Of a DNA stretch of 50,053 nt, positions 15,748 through 24,983 are shown piece after piece. The notes below the pieces were generated by a model that was given only the letters and a program-made list of their open reading frames with translations, was not told where the DNA came from and searched no databases. The position numbers and the translations under genes are program-made. Positions within the stretch are counted from its first letter, which is position 1, and every line of letters begins with the position of its first letter. Source of the stretch: Scatosoma sp045660225. GTDB lineage: Bacteria > Bacillota > Clostridia > Christensenellales > Borkfalkiaceae. The stretch is taken from positions 1-50,053 of the forward strand of contig JAZRDK010000103.1 of the NCBI GenBank assembly GCA_045660225.1, written 5' to 3'.

Positions 15748-17454
15748 ATGGACGTTAAAATTATCGAACAAAATGGTGGTTTGTCGTTGTCCGTCAACGG
15801 CGAAACGATTGCGCCCGTTGCCTATATGACGTACGTCGAAGACAACGCGCGATACGACGATTTTTCCAAGGCAGGGTGCAAACTGTTCAGCGTTTGCATC
15901 AACATGGGCGACGCGTCGATAAACCCCTTGTCTGGCGTGCATTGTTTTGGGAAACACGTTTGGAAATCGAAAGACGAATACGATTTCACGCCCGTGTACG
16001 ACACGATTGCCAAGGTCGTGCATGCAAACCCTAACGCCTATTTACTGCTTCGCGTCAACGTCAACGCGCCCGTTTGGTGGCAGGAAAAATACAAGACCGA
16101 ACGCGCGGTTTTATCGGACGGCACGTTGGGTTTTCAGTCGATTTTTTCCGAAAAATGGAAAACGGACGTCGAAGTGTTTTTGACGAAATTATGCGCGTAT
16201 CTTTCCGCGTTGCCCTTTGGCGAGCGTATCGTTGCCCTGCAAATTGCAGGTATGCACACGGAAGAGTGGATGGCGTTGATGACGGCTACGGGCGCGTACG
16301 ATTATTCCACGCTTGCGCAAACGGCGTTTGAAAAACCGATTCCAAGCGCCAAGGATATGGCGGATAGGACGCCGAAGGCAATCGAATATTTGTACTTTTT
16401 TAATCAAGCGTGGGCGGAAACCATATCCCGTTTTTGTGCGTGTGCAAAGCGTCGATGCAATCGTCAATGGCTGGTTGGCGCGTTCTACGGTTATATAGGT
16501 CAACTTAGTGTGGAAAGGGCACATTGTGCTTTTTCCAGGCTTTTGGACGATGAAAACGTAGACTTTTTTGCTTCTCCATTTTCGTACGTAGACTCGAGAA
16601 AAACGGCGAAGGACTGGTTTTATCACGGCGCTATGGACAGCGTTGCGCTTCGTAAAAAGCTTTGGTTTATCGAAGCGGACGTGCGCACGCATCTTACGAA
16701 ACCGCTACATGAAACCAACCCCGAACTTATGGAATCTCAACGCACCGTCGATTACTTTTTAAGACCTGTGTTCCAAGGCGTTGAAGGCGAAAAAAGGGCG
16801 CTTTGGATATTGCTCCGCTCCTATGCAAAAACGTTGATTTCACAAGACGCCTTTTGGTGGTTTGATATGTGGGGCGGTTGGTACGATACGCCGTTGATGA
16901 TGGAGTTTATGCAAAAATCGTTTGCGCTTTACTCGCAAGCCAGGGAAGAGCGTATCGAAAAGAACAGCGAAATTGCCGTCTTTCTTGACGAAAACGCGTC
17001 GTACGCTATGCCGAACGAAAAGTTTGTCGCCTGCTCGTATAAGCAACTTGAAATCTTAGGGGAAACGGGCGCGCCGTACGATATCTATTTGTTGGACGAC
17101 GAAGCGCAAATCCCTAAAAACAAATACAAAGTTAAACTGTATATTTTGCCCAAAGGACAACAAAACACCTTGGTTTATGCCGACGAAACCATCAAAACGG
17201 ACGGCGTCTTTTCCGCGTCTGTCGTTGCGGATGCGTTGAAAAAGGCAGGCGGGCACGTCTTTAGTGAAGGCAATATCGTCTACGCAAACACGGGTTTTGT
17301 GTCGGTTACCGCAACGAAAGAAGGCGACGTTACGTTGAAGTTGCCTAAGGAACAAACGCTTCGCGCATTTACGACGGGCAAAGAATACGTAGGCAAGGAA
17401 TTTACCTTCTCTTTTGAAGAGAACCAAACGGAACTTTTTAAGGTGATAAAATGA
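15748..17454 (+). CDS. Putative clan GH-A glycoside hydrolase (GH42-like), cytosolic
   Basis: 568 residues. The N-terminal part has a beta-strand preface (LSLSVNGETIAPVAYMTYV) then a TIM-barrel-like region with RVNVNAPVWWQEKY, QIAGMHTEEWM (candidate acid/base Glu172 or Glu173) and LWFIEADVRTH (candidate nucleophile Glu309). Their spacing suits clan GH-A, and the layout recalls GH42 beta-galactosidases with a Rossmann-like domain after the barrel and a small beta domain at the end. The family assignment is by eye only. No signal peptide. SD AAGGAAGG. It overlaps the next kinase-like gene by four bases (ATGA), suggesting that hydrolysis is coupled to sugar phosphorylation. Confidence 0.7.
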   Translation: MDVKIIEQNGGLSLSVNGETIAPVAYMTYVEDNARYDDFSKAGCKLFSVCINMGDASINPLSGVHCFGKHVWKSKDEYDFTPVYDTIAKVVHANPNAYLLLRVNVNAPVWWQEKYKTERAVLSDGTLGFQSIFSEKWKTDVEVFLTKLCAYLSALPFGERIVALQIAGMHTEEWMALMTATGAYDYSTLAQTAFEKPIPSAKDMADRTPKAIEYLYFFNQAWAETISRFCACAKRRCNRQWLVGAFYGYIGQLSVERAHCAFSRLLDDENVDFFASPFSYVDSRKTAKDWFYHGAMDSVALRKKLWFIEADVRTHLTKPLHETNPELMESQRTVDYFLRPVFQGVEGEKRALWILLRSYAKTLISQDAFWWFDMWGGWYDTPLMMEFMQKSFALYSQAREERIEKNSEIAVFLDENASYAMPNEKFVACSYKQLEILGETGAPYDIYLLDDEAQIPKNKYKVKLYILPKGQQNTLVYADETIKTDGVFSASVVADALKKAGGHVFSEGNIVYANTGFVSVTATKEGDVTLKLPKEQTLRAFTTGKEYVGKEFTFSFEENQTELFKVIK

Positions 17455-18368
17455 GATATATAATGGGTGTAGACGGTGGCGGTACGAAAACGGAAGTCGT
17501 CGTTACAAAAGAAAATGGTCAGGTCGTATCAAGAACGTTGTTTGGTGCGTCAAATCCCAACGATATAGGCAAAGACAACGCGCTTGCGTTGCTTAAGCGT
17601 ATCGTGAAAGAGTGTACGCCAAAAGACGCCGAAACCATCGACGTTTCTATGGGGATTGCAGGCGTTGCTTTCGCAGGCTGTAAAACCGAGTTTGAAAACG
17701 CGCTTTTAAGTCAGGAAAAGGTGCGTACGGTTGTCATCGTCAGCGACGTTGACATCGCGCTAAATTCCGCCTGTGAAGGGGACGGTGCTATCGTGATTAT
17801 GGGCACGGGAAGCGTTGCGCTTTTACGCAAAGACGGCAGGCAGGTACGCGTTGGCGGTGGCGGATATATGTTGGATGCCTCCCTAAGCGGTTACGATTTA
17901 GGTCGCGAAGCGTTAAGCGCCGTGCTTTACGAAAAGGACGGCAGGGGCGAAAAAACCTGTTTGACGGGGCTTGTATTATCGCGCTTTGGTAAGGACGTTG
18001 ACTTGCTCGTCCGCGAAACGTACGAAAAAGGCAAGACGTTCGTTGCATCTTTTGCTCCGCTTGTTTTCGAAGGCTATGAAAAAGGGGATGCAGTATGCGA
18101 AAACATTTTGCGCACGTGCATGACGAACTTTGAAAAAATGCTTTATGGCGTCGTCCGTCATTTCGATACGTTGCCCGTGCAAATCACGCTGTTCGGCGGA
18201 TTGACAAAGCGCTGGGATACGCTTTCCCGTTTCCTTTCCAAAGAAATTTTGGGGAAAATCGAGTTCCTTCTGCCCCAAAACCCCGTCGTGTACGGCGCAT
18301 TGAAAACGGCGAAAGGAAGGGGAAATTCTTCCTTTTTGGAGAACTTTAAGCAATCGTATTCAGCTTAG
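17451..18368 (+). CDS. BadF/BcrA-type ATPase, N-acetylglucosamine-kinase-like
   Basis: 305 residues of the ASKHA fold. The phosphate-1 loop GVDGGGTKTE is at residues 6-15, the second Asp-containing strand is VIVSDVDIAL, the phosphate-2 region is VIMGTGSVAL, and the adenosine loop is ITLFGGLTKR near the C-terminus. Length and SMGIAGVA segment resemble eukaryotic-like GlcNAc kinases and bacterial amino-sugar kinases rather than 2-hydroxyacyl-CoA dehydratase activators, which carry a cysteine cluster absent here. The 4-base overlap with the upstream hydrolase supports a sugar-kinase role. Confidence 0.82.
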   Translation: MRYIMGVDGGGTKTEVVVTKENGQVVSRTLFGASNPNDIGKDNALALLKRIVKECTPKDAETIDVSMGIAGVAFAGCKTEFENALLSQEKVRTVVIVSDVDIALNSACEGDGAIVIMGTGSVALLRKDGRQVRVGGGGYMLDASLSGYDLGREALSAVLYEKDGRGEKTCLTGLVLSRFGKDVDLLVRETYEKGKTFVASFAPLVFEGYEKGDAVCENILRTCMTNFEKMLYGVVRHFDTLPVQITLFGGLTKRWDTLSRFLSKEILGKIEFLLPQNPVVYGALKTAKGRGNSSFLENFKQSYSA

Positions 18369-18385
18369 CTTGACAATGTTAAAAC

Positions 18386-18413
18386 AACGGCACGAATTTT
18401 TTTTCGTGCCGTT
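18386..18413 (+). terminator. Rho-independent terminator
   Basis: AACGGCACGAA, six-T loop, TTCGTGCCGTT then TT-C. A strong stem, with a short T tail. Confidence 0.85.
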
Positions 18414-18440
18414 TTCTCATGAGAAAATTTGCTTGCATTG

Positions 18441-18469
18441 TTGACAGCTTATGGGAAAGGTGGTATACT
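18441..18469 (+). promoter_or_regulatory. Promoter of the GH95 gene
   Basis: TTGACA (18441-18446), 17 bases, TATACT (18464-18469), about 30 bases before the ATG at 18498. Confidence 0.85.
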
Positions 18470-18497
18470 GAATATACCAAACTTTAGGGGTGGTCTG

Positions 18498-21101
18498 ATG
18501 AAAAAAGAGTGGTTGTTAAGATATAACCAGCCTGCGGAAAGAACGCTGGAAGGCTGGGAAAAGAACTCGTTGCCCATCGGCAACGGGTACGCAGGCGCAA
18601 GCGTTTTCGGTGGTGCGGACGTGGAACTTCTTCAGTTCACGACCAACGAATTTGCAAACCACTATTCGCAGGGCGGTGTTTCCAACTTCGCCGAAATCGA
18701 CCTGACCTTTGAAAAGGGCGAAGTGAAGGATTACGAACGCGGTTTGCGTTTTGAAGACGGCGTAGCGTATTCAAGCTTTGCGTTAAACGGCGTCCACACC
18801 GAAAGAGAAGCCTTTTTCAGTTATCCCGATAAAATTTTCGCGTACCGCGTGAAATCGGGTGCAAAAAGTTCTTTTTCCGCAGTGCTCCGTATCCCTTACT
18901 TAAACGCGCGAAAAATAGAAGACGGCGGTCGCACGGGCGAAGTGTTTGCGGACGGTGAAACACTCGTTATGCGCGGTACGTTGCCTTCCCGTGAACTGAT
19001 TTTTGAAGGTAGACTTTTGGCGATGAGCGACGGGAAGGTACGCGTTGAAAAGGAAAAAATGGAAATTATCGGCGCGACGGACACCACCTTTATCTTTGCT
19101 ATGGGTACGTCGTACGAGTTAAAAGAAGAAGTCTTTTTGGACGGCAATAACAAGGCGATGGGGAAAGACCCCCGCGACGAACTTGTAAGCAATATCGAAA
19201 AAGCGAAGGCTTTGGGCTGGGATACGCTCTATACCCGTCATCGCGACGATTACGCAGGCCTTATGTCGCGCGTCAGCGTGGACCTTGGCGCTGCAATGGA
19301 AGAAAGAACGACGGACGAGTTATTGACGGCGTACCAAAACGGGGACGAAACGCGTTATTTGGAAGAAATCTACTACGCGTACGGCAGACATTTGCTCGTT
19401 TCATCGTCGAGAGAAGGCAGTTTGCCTGCATCCTTGCAAGGCGTTTGGACGGCGCACGATTCGTCGCCTTGGGGCTCGGGCTTTTGGCATAACATCAATA
19501 TCCAAATGAACTATTGGCCCGCTTTTTCGACGAACTTGGTGGAAACCTTCTCCGCGTACGTTGCCTACTGGAAGGCGTACCAAAAACAAGCGCAACGCCA
19601 CGCGCAGGACTGGATTAAGCTCCGCAACATAGAAAATTATTCGGCGGAAGAAGGCTCCTGCGGATGGGTCATCGGTACGGCAGGGTTTGCCTACGAAGTG
19701 GAAGGCGGACATGAAAACCAGCACTCTGGCCCAGGCACGGTCGGGCTTACGGCGAAGCTCTTTTGGGATTATTATGATTTCACGCGCGACACGGCGGTGT
19801 TACAAGACGTTACCTATCCTGCAATCCACGGCGCATCGCAATTCTTGTTAAAAACCTTGCGCGATTACGACGGCAAAATGCTGTGCAGTTTTTCCGCGTC
19901 GCCTGAACAAATTCTGTCGGGCGATACGTGGGTAAAAGGGCGCAAAAAGCAAAAATATTATCACACCGTCGGTTGTGCGTTTGACCAACAAATGGTCTAC
20001 GAAAACGCCTGCGACGACCTTGCGTGCGCTACGGCTTTGGGCGTTTGCGACGAAACGACGGAGCGCGAAAGGGCGGAAATCGAACGCTATAACCCCGTTT
20101 CCATAGGATACAGCGGACAGGTCAAGGAATACGATGAAGAACATTTCTACGGCGAAATAGGCGAGTGGAATCACCGTCATATCTCTCAACTCGTTGCGCT
20201 CATGCCTGGTTCGACCATTTCGCAGGCGACTCCTGCATGGCTTGATGCAGCAAAGCTGACCCTTGAAATGCGCGGAGACGAGTCTACGGGCTGGGCGCTT
20301 GCGCATAGGTTCTGTGCTTGGGCGCGCGTCGGCGATGGCGAGCACGCGTACACTCTGCTTAGAGATCTCTTAAAAACGCGTACGTACCCCAACCTTTGGG
20401 ACGTGCATCCGCCCTTCCAAATCGACGGGAATTTCGGCGCGACGGCAGGCATGACCGAAATGCTTTTGCAAAGCCACGAAGGTGCGATAACCTTATTCCC
20501 TGCAATGCCGTCTGCGTGGAAAAGCGTTTCCTTTGACGGGTTAAAGGCGCGCGGTAATTTCACCGTTTCCGCATCCTACGAAGAGGGCAAAATTACGCGT
20601 TGCGAAATTTGTTCCGTCGTCGGCGGTACGTTTGCCCTTCGCGAAACGAACGCTGGCGCTCTGTCGGTCGTCGACGGCGCAGGAAAGCCCGTTGCTACGG
20701 CGGTGCTGGGCGGTATCCTTTCCTTTGAAACGAAGAAAGGGGAGCGTTATACGATTTGCGGTTTTACTAAACGCGTCGTTCCCGTGCTTGCAAAGAATTT
20801 TACGGCGGAGTGGACGGAAAAGGGCGTGCGCCTTTCTTGGGACGCTTGCGCGGATAGATACGCAATCTATCGCGCGACGGGAGATGAGAAGACGTACACC
20901 TATCTTGGCGAAACCAAGAACAACGTTTTTGTGGACGAAGCGTATTCTTCCAGCAACAAAACCCGTGCGACCTATAAGGTCGTTGCTTGCGCTCCGTACA
21001 GCCCGAACCAACGTGGCGCGCTTGCGGTGGTGCACCCTGCAACGGCGCTGGAATACGAGCGTTATTTGATGAAGGTAAAACAGTTAAATTTGGGCGAATA
21101 A
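18498..21101 (+). CDS. GH95 alpha-L-fucosidase/alpha-L-galactosidase, cytosolic
   Basis: 867 residues from the ATG at 18498, chosen because AGGGGTGG precedes it and the frame upstream contains the promoter. The N-terminus RYNQPAERTLEGWEKNSLPIGNGYAG, split into domain N, is diagnostic for GH95. Catalytic residues of the characterised family are all present: the Asn pair in NINIQMN (Asn332, Asn334), Glu470 in SASPEQ and Asp643 in FQIDGNFG. After the (alpha/alpha)6 barrel and a beta domain comes a fibronectin-III-like end (about 775-850: VRLSWDACADRYAIYR). No signal peptide, so it acts on imported fucosylated or galactosylated saccharides. Fucose versus L-galactose cannot be decided. Confidence 0.93.
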   Translation: MKKEWLLRYNQPAERTLEGWEKNSLPIGNGYAGASVFGGADVELLQFTTNEFANHYSQGGVSNFAEIDLTFEKGEVKDYERGLRFEDGVAYSSFALNGVHTEREAFFSYPDKIFAYRVKSGAKSSFSAVLRIPYLNARKIEDGGRTGEVFADGETLVMRGTLPSRELIFEGRLLAMSDGKVRVEKEKMEIIGATDTTFIFAMGTSYELKEEVFLDGNNKAMGKDPRDELVSNIEKAKALGWDTLYTRHRDDYAGLMSRVSVDLGAAMEERTTDELLTAYQNGDETRYLEEIYYAYGRHLLVSSSREGSLPASLQGVWTAHDSSPWGSGFWHNINIQMNYWPAFSTNLVETFSAYVAYWKAYQKQAQRHAQDWIKLRNIENYSAEEGSCGWVIGTAGFAYEVEGGHENQHSGPGTVGLTAKLFWDYYDFTRDTAVLQDVTYPAIHGASQFLLKTLRDYDGKMLCSFSASPEQILSGDTWVKGRKKQKYYHTVGCAFDQQMVYENACDDLACATALGVCDETTERERAEIERYNPVSIGYSGQVKEYDEEHFYGEIGEWNHRHISQLVALMPGSTISQATPAWLDAAKLTLEMRGDESTGWALAHRFCAWARVGDGEHAYTLLRDLLKTRTYPNLWDVHPPFQIDGNFGATAGMTEMLLQSHEGAITLFPAMPSAWKSVSFDGLKARGNFTVSASYEEGKITRCEICSVVGGTFALRETNAGALSVVDGAGKPVATAVLGGILSFETKKGERYTICGFTKRVVPVLAKNFTAEWTEKGVRLSWDACADRYAIYRATGDEKTYTYLGETKNNVFVDEAYSSSNKTRATYKVVACAPYSPNQRGALAVVHPATALEYERYLMKVKQLNLGE

Positions 21102-21138
21102 AAGCAAAAAGACACAGGCAGGTATGCGATGAATAAAA

Positions 21139-21173
21139 AACGGGCGTGGCAAAATGCCACGTCCGTTTTTTTA
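21139..21173 (+). terminator. Terminator of the GH95 unit
   Basis: AACGGGCGTGGC, AAAAT, GCCACGTCCGTT (one G-T pair), then a T-run. Confidence 0.88.
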
Positions 21174-21180
21174 TACAAAA

Positions 21181-21208
21181 AAATCAGACCCCAAACGGGA
21201 TCTGATTT
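21181..21208 (-). terminator. Terminator of purC
   Basis: On the minus strand AAATCAGATCCC, GTTT, GGGGTCTGATTT followed by TTTT, directly after the purC stop. It lies back to back with the GH95 terminator. Confidence 0.85.
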
Positions 21209-21215
21209 TCTGCAA

Positions 21216-21899
21216 TTATCTTTCGTTGATAAGCTTGGTAAGTTCGACGGGGTCAACGATCTGATCGCCCTTATAAACGCGCATGTTACCGGATGCGATT
21301 TCGTCGATAAGGATAACTTCGCCGTTGTTGAAACCAAATTCAAACTTGATGTCCCAAAGGTCAAGCCCGATAGATTTCAAGTCGTCTGCAACTACTTTCG
21401 TAATTTTCAACGTTTGTTCTTTCATCGAATTGAACATTTCCATGCTCATAACGCCGAGCGCCGCAAGACCTTCCGCCGTAACCAGGGGGTCGCCTTTTGC
21501 GTCGTTTTTGAAGGTACATTCAACGTAGCCACCTTCCAAACGCGTACCGTTTTCGATGTATTCGCCGTATCTGCGGATAAAGCTACCCGTTGCAACCAAA
21601 CGGCAAATAACTTCAAGACCGTGGCCGAATACGGATGCAGGCAAAACTTCCATCGTTGCGTTTTCGATGTCCGCGGAAACGTAGTGCGTCTTAATTCCTG
21701 CTTTTTTCAAAAGTTCGAAATAGTATACGGAAGATTTCAAGTTTGCCTTGCCGATGCCTTCGATGGTAAGACCTACGGTGTTTTCGCCGGGGTCAAACAC
21801 GCCGTCTTTGCCCGTGCAGTCGTCTTTGAACTTCAACATAACGTTGCCGTTTTCAAGCTTGTAAACGTCTTTCGTTTTACCGGTGTACAGTTTTTCCAT
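21216..21899 (-). CDS. purC: PurC, SAICAR synthase
   Basis: Ligates aspartate to CAIR, the step after PurE. 227 residues, the usual length, beginning MEKLYTGKTKDVYKL with LKFKDDCTGKDG in the ATP-binding fold, LEVICRLVATGSFIRRYG, and LIDEIASGNMRV near the end. It has its own promoter and terminator and is away from the operon at 0-9 kb, on the opposite strand between carbohydrate genes, which is unusual because most Bacillota keep purC next to purE/K/B. SD AGAGG before ATG. Confidence 0.96.
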   Translation of the reverse strand: MEKLYTGKTKDVYKLENGNVMLKFKDDCTGKDGVFDPGENTVGLTIEGIGKANLKSSVYYFELLKKAGIKTHYVSADIENATMEVLPASVFGHGLEVICRLVATGSFIRRYGEYIENGTRLEGGYVECTFKNDAKGDPLVTAEGLAALGVMSMEMFNSMKEQTLKITKVVADDLKSIGLDLWDIKFEFGFNNGEVILIDEIASGNMRVYKGDQIVDPVELTKLINER

Positions 21900-21966
21900 T
21901 GTATTTTAACCTCTTTTTATTAGATTTTCCTTTTTTACGGGGGCAAAAACGCCCAATCACGAACTA

Positions 21967-21995
21967 ATTATAGCAAATTCCTTCAAATTTTACAA
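21967..21995 (-). promoter_or_regulatory. Promoter of purC
   Basis: On the minus strand TTGTAA (21990-21995), 17 bases, TATAAT (21967-21972). The ~60-base leader holds one small GC hairpin (GGGC/GCCC). No guanine-riboswitch core was recognised. Confidence 0.7.
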
Positions 21996-22033
21996 GAATA
22001 TGAAGGGCGTAATTATAAATTTTTTCAAAAAAA

Positions 22034-22900
22034 TTATTCGTTTTTACTCGTCGTTTGCATGGTTTTGGGCGAAACGCCGTATCGCGACTTAAACACCTTG
22101 CTAAACGAGTAAGGGGAATAATGCAACGATTCGGCAATTTCGCTGATTTTTTTCTTGTTTTCTATAATCAACGCCTTCGCCGTTTCCATTTTTTTGTTCA
22201 AGTAATATTCCGAAAGCGTTTTGCCTGTCGTCCGCTTAAAAAGCCCGGATAAATAGCCGTAACTGTAATTAAATTTCTCGGCAACCGTTTCCAAGTTTTC
22301 CAGCGAGTACAAGTGCGTATCCACGTAATTCATAACGCGGAAACAAAGCACTTCCGCATCCGAAACGTTCGCCGTCCTGTTTTTCACGTTAGAAAAGGAA
22401 CGGATTAAAGAAATGAGCAACAACTCAAACACGTTTTCAAGCACTCGTTCGCGGAAAGGTTGGTCTTTCGCCGAAAACTCGGTCAACGCGCTTTGTACAA
22501 GTTCGGCAATTTTCTCGTTTCTCACAATACGGTTGGATGCGCCGAAATGCGTTTGCATAATCGTTTTCAATTCCGCTTGCAGGGTTTCGTCTATGCAACG
22601 GAAGGAAATGAAGTCGTATTCTAAATTGCAATCGTCGTTTGCCTTAATTTCGTGCAGGTCGTAGGGGAAGGATAAAAAAATGTCGCCTGCCTGTACGGGA
22701 CAAACTTCACCGTTTGCGCCAACGACACCATTGCCACCCGAAATAATCGTCAACTCGTAAAAAGAAAGATGCGCGTGCGGCTTAATAAATTCCGTGGGAA
22801 GGCAGTATCTTCGCCCTAATTGCAGCAGTTCGATTACGCCGAATTTAGGTGGCGCGTCGAACAGGTGATTGAGAAGATGATATCGCGTTTTCGTTTCCAT
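22034..22900 (-). CDS. AraC-family transcription regulator, probably leaderless
   Basis: 288 residues: an N-terminal cupin-like sensing domain (HAHLSFYELTIISGG, VQAGDIFLSFPYDLHEI) and a C-terminal pair of helix-turn-helix motifs (LETVAEKFNYSYGYLSGLFKRTTG and ISEIAESLHYSPYSFSKVFKSRYG). The ATG at 22900 was chosen because a promoter (-35 22930-22935, -10 22907-22912) occupies the sequence where the frame could be extended from a TTG at 22939. With the -10 box ending 6 bases from the ATG, transcription should start at or within one base of the A. It is divergent from the Gfo/Idh trio, its likely target. Confidence 0.88.
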   Translation of the reverse strand: METKTRYHLLNHLFDAPPKFGVIELLQLGRRYCLPTEFIKPHAHLSFYELTIISGGNGVVGANGEVCPVQAGDIFLSFPYDLHEIKANDDCNLEYDFISFRCIDETLQAELKTIMQTHFGASNRIVRNEKIAELVQSALTEFSAKDQPFRERVLENVFELLLISLIRSFSNVKNRTANVSDAEVLCFRVMNYVDTHLYSLENLETVAEKFNYSYGYLSGLFKRTTGKTLSEYYLNKKMETAKALIIENKKKISEIAESLHYSPYSFSKVFKSRYGVSPKTMQTTSKNE

Positions 22901-22906
22901 ACGCCA

Positions 22907-22935
22907 ACTATACCACGCCTGTCGTAAATTGTCAA
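22907..22935 (-). promoter_or_regulatory. Promoter of the AraC gene, abutting the start codon
   Basis: On the minus strand TTGACA (22930-22935), 17 bases, TATAGT (22907-22912), then 6 bases and ATG. No SD can fit. Confidence 0.8.
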
Positions 22936-23017
22936 GCAATGATAAAAAATTTTATAGAAAATGCTAAAATTTTAATAAAATATGAAAAAATGACAAATTT
23001 TCAATAAAATTAGGCTA

Positions 23018-23046
23018 TTTACATTTTTTCTTTGATTTCTTATAAT
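23018..23046 (+). promoter_or_regulatory. Promoter of the Gfo/Idh operon
   Basis: TTTACA (23018-23023), 17 bases, TATAAT (23041-23046). The ~70 bases upstream are very AT-rich and lie between two divergent promoters, a likely AraC-binding zone. Confidence 0.78.
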
Positions 23047-23082
23047 GAAGGCAAGAAATTCACCGAAAGGAGAAGCAAAGAT

Positions 23083-24138
23083 ATGACAACGATAGCAGTA
23101 ATCGGTTGCGGCAGAATTGCCGACAACGCACACTTCCCTGCGTTTGCTAAAATGGACGACGTTAGGGTAAAATACGCCTGCGATATTTTAATCGAAAAGG
23201 CAAACGCATTAAAGCAAAAATACCCCTTTATCGAACAAACCGTTGCGGATTATAAGACGGTTTTGGCGGACGAAGAAGTAGAGGCGATATACGTCTTGAC
23301 GCCCAACTACACGCATTACACCATTTCGATGGACGCGTTGAAGGCTGGCAAGCACGTTTTCTGCGAAAAGCCTATTACGACGAACTACGAATTGTCGCTT
23401 GAAATGGCGGAAGAAGCAAAAAAACAGGGCAAAGTTTTGGACATCGGCGTTTGCAACCGTTACTATAATTCCGTAGAAACGTTGCGTCAATGGGTAAAAG
23501 AAGGCAAATTCGGCGACGTTTATCACGTTTACGTTTCGTTTAGGGGCTGTCGTAATATCCCCGGGCTTGGCGGTGCGTTCACGACGAAAGCGGAATCGGG
23601 CGGCGGCGTACTTATTGACTGGGGCGTGCACTTCTTAGACATCGTGTTGTACGTGCTTGGTGGCGCAACCGTAAAAACGGTTAGTTGCGACGCGTACACG
23701 GCGCTTGCAAAGGATATGAAGGCGTACAAGTATAAGAACATGTGGGCGGAAGACACGAAAAACGTCGAAAACGGCGTAAACGACGTAGACGATTTCATCA
23801 CCGGCCATATCCGTACGGACAAAGCAAGCGTTTCCTTCAACGGCGCTTGGGCGCAGAACCTTGACAAAATCGAAATGTACATCGACTTCTTGGGCGACAA
23901 AGCGGGCGCAAGATTTACCTACTGGGACAACTTCGAATTCTTCGACGGCAACACGTTGGAAACGGTCGTTCCCGAAATCGAAAACCCCGATATGAGATAC
24001 TTAGAAGACCGCGCGTTTATCGATGCACTTAAATCGGGCGCAACCAACAGAAACAACATCAACGACGTTTTGGAAACGATGCGCCTTTTGGACGCGTTGT
24101 ACGAATCGGCGGATAAGAAAAAGGAGATTGCTTTCTAA
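23083..24138 (+). CDS. Gfo/Idh/MocA-family oxidoreductase 1
   Basis: 351 residues from the ATG at 23083, preceded by AAAGGAG. NAD-binding strand IAVIGCGRIADNAHFPAF, the family EKP motif in HVFCEKPITT near residue 104, and the catalytic-domain segment GGGVLIDWGVHFLDIVLYVLGG, whose Asp/His lie where the family's catalytic His normally sits. Such enzymes oxidise or epimerise sugars, inositols or sugar acids. First of three head-to-tail family members; the stop and next start share one base (TAATG). Confidence 0.9.
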   Translation: MTTIAVIGCGRIADNAHFPAFAKMDDVRVKYACDILIEKANALKQKYPFIEQTVADYKTVLADEEVEAIYVLTPNYTHYTISMDALKAGKHVFCEKPITTNYELSLEMAEEAKKQGKVLDIGVCNRYYNSVETLRQWVKEGKFGDVYHVYVSFRGCRNIPGLGGAFTTKAESGGGVLIDWGVHFLDIVLYVLGGATVKTVSCDAYTALAKDMKAYKYKNMWAEDTKNVENGVNDVDDFITGHIRTDKASVSFNGAWAQNLDKIEMYIDFLGDKAGARFTYWDNFEFFDGNTLETVVPEIENPDMRYLEDRAFIDALKSGATNRNNINDVLETMRLLDALYESADKKKEIAF

Positions 24139-24983
24139 TGAAAAAGATTGGTTATATCGATTATTATTTGGACGAATACCACGCACACCGCGGTATTACC
24201 AGTTTGAAAGAATTAAACGAACAAAACGGCACGGACTACACGGTTACGCACGTTTGGGCGGAAATCGACAAGGAAGGCGGACTTTCCACGGCGGATTTCT
24301 GTGCGAAATACGGCGTAGAATCTTGCGCTACGATTGCCGAATTGACGGAAAAGGTGGACTATATCATCATCCTTGCCCCCGACAATTCCGAACGTAAACT
24401 TGACTACGCACTCGAAGCGATTAAGGCGCGTAAACCTATCTTCTTGGATAAGACCTTTACCGACAGTTACGCTTCGGCAGTAAAAATTTTCGAAACGGCG
24501 AAAGAATACGGCACGAAGTTCTTCTCCGCATCGTCGCTCCGCTATGCAACCGAACTTAGCGAATACACGGGCACGGCGGACTCCGTTTTGGTATGGGGTA
24601 GCGGCGTTGATTTAATCGATTACGCAGTACACTACATCGAAATTGTGATGAAGACGATGGGCAAGGGCGCAAAATCCGTATGCTGGGAAAAGCGTGGCGA
24701 CCAGGAATGGGCGGAAATCGTGTACGCGGACGGCAGAAAGGCAACGCTTTGCATCAGTATGGGTGGCGATTATTTCGGATTCTACGTGTTCCCCACGCAA
24801 AACGGACACTCGAAATATTTGCCTATCGCCTCCAACATTTTCGGGCTTCAAATGGCGGACGTTGTTCGTTTCTTCGAAACGGGCGAAGTATCGTTCGACA
24901 CCGACGAAACGTTAGAACTTATGAAAATTCGCGACGGCATTTTGCAATCGAAAGCACAAAAAGGGGTTTGGGTCGAACTGTGA
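24138..24983 (+). CDS. Gfo/Idh/MocA-like protein with degenerate NAD-binding motif
   Basis: 281 residues. Its overall layout follows the family (VDYIIILAPDNSERKLDYALEAIKARKPIFLDKTF, then a mixed alpha/beta domain with LIDYAVHYIEIVMKTMG). The N-terminal strand reads IGYIDYYLDEYHAHRG, with no GxGxxG/A dinucleotide loop, and the EKP triad is DKT. It is shorter than its neighbours by 55-70 residues. Either the cofactor is bound differently or this is a non-catalytic partner of the flanking genes. Overlaps both neighbours by a few bases. Confidence 0.75.
   Translation: MKKIGYIDYYLDEYHAHRGITSLKELNEQNGTDYTVTHVWAEIDKEGGLSTADFCAKYGVESCATIAELTEKVDYIIILAPDNSERKLDYALEAIKARKPIFLDKTFTDSYASAVKIFETAKEYGTKFFSASSLRYATELSEYTGTADSVLVWGSGVDLIDYAVHYIEIVMKTMGKGAKSVCWEKRGDQEWAEIVYADGRKATLCISMGGDYFGFYVFPTQNGHSKYLPIASNIFGLQMADVVRFFETGEVSFDTDETLELMKIRDGILQSKAQKGVWVEL

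Noticed and set aside
21900..22033. Purine riboswitch upstream of purC
   Set aside because: The leader is about 60 bases with a single small hairpin; the three-way junction core was not found. The main operon leader is outside the window.
22940..23017. Additional promoter elements in the AraC-Gfo/Idh intergenic region
   Set aside because: The sequence is so AT-rich that several -10-like boxes occur by chance; only one pair per direction has the right -35 and spacing.
24680..24979. N-terminal extension of the third Gfo/Idh protein
   Set aside because: It lies inside the preceding gene in another frame; the GTG at 24980 begins exactly at the family start.
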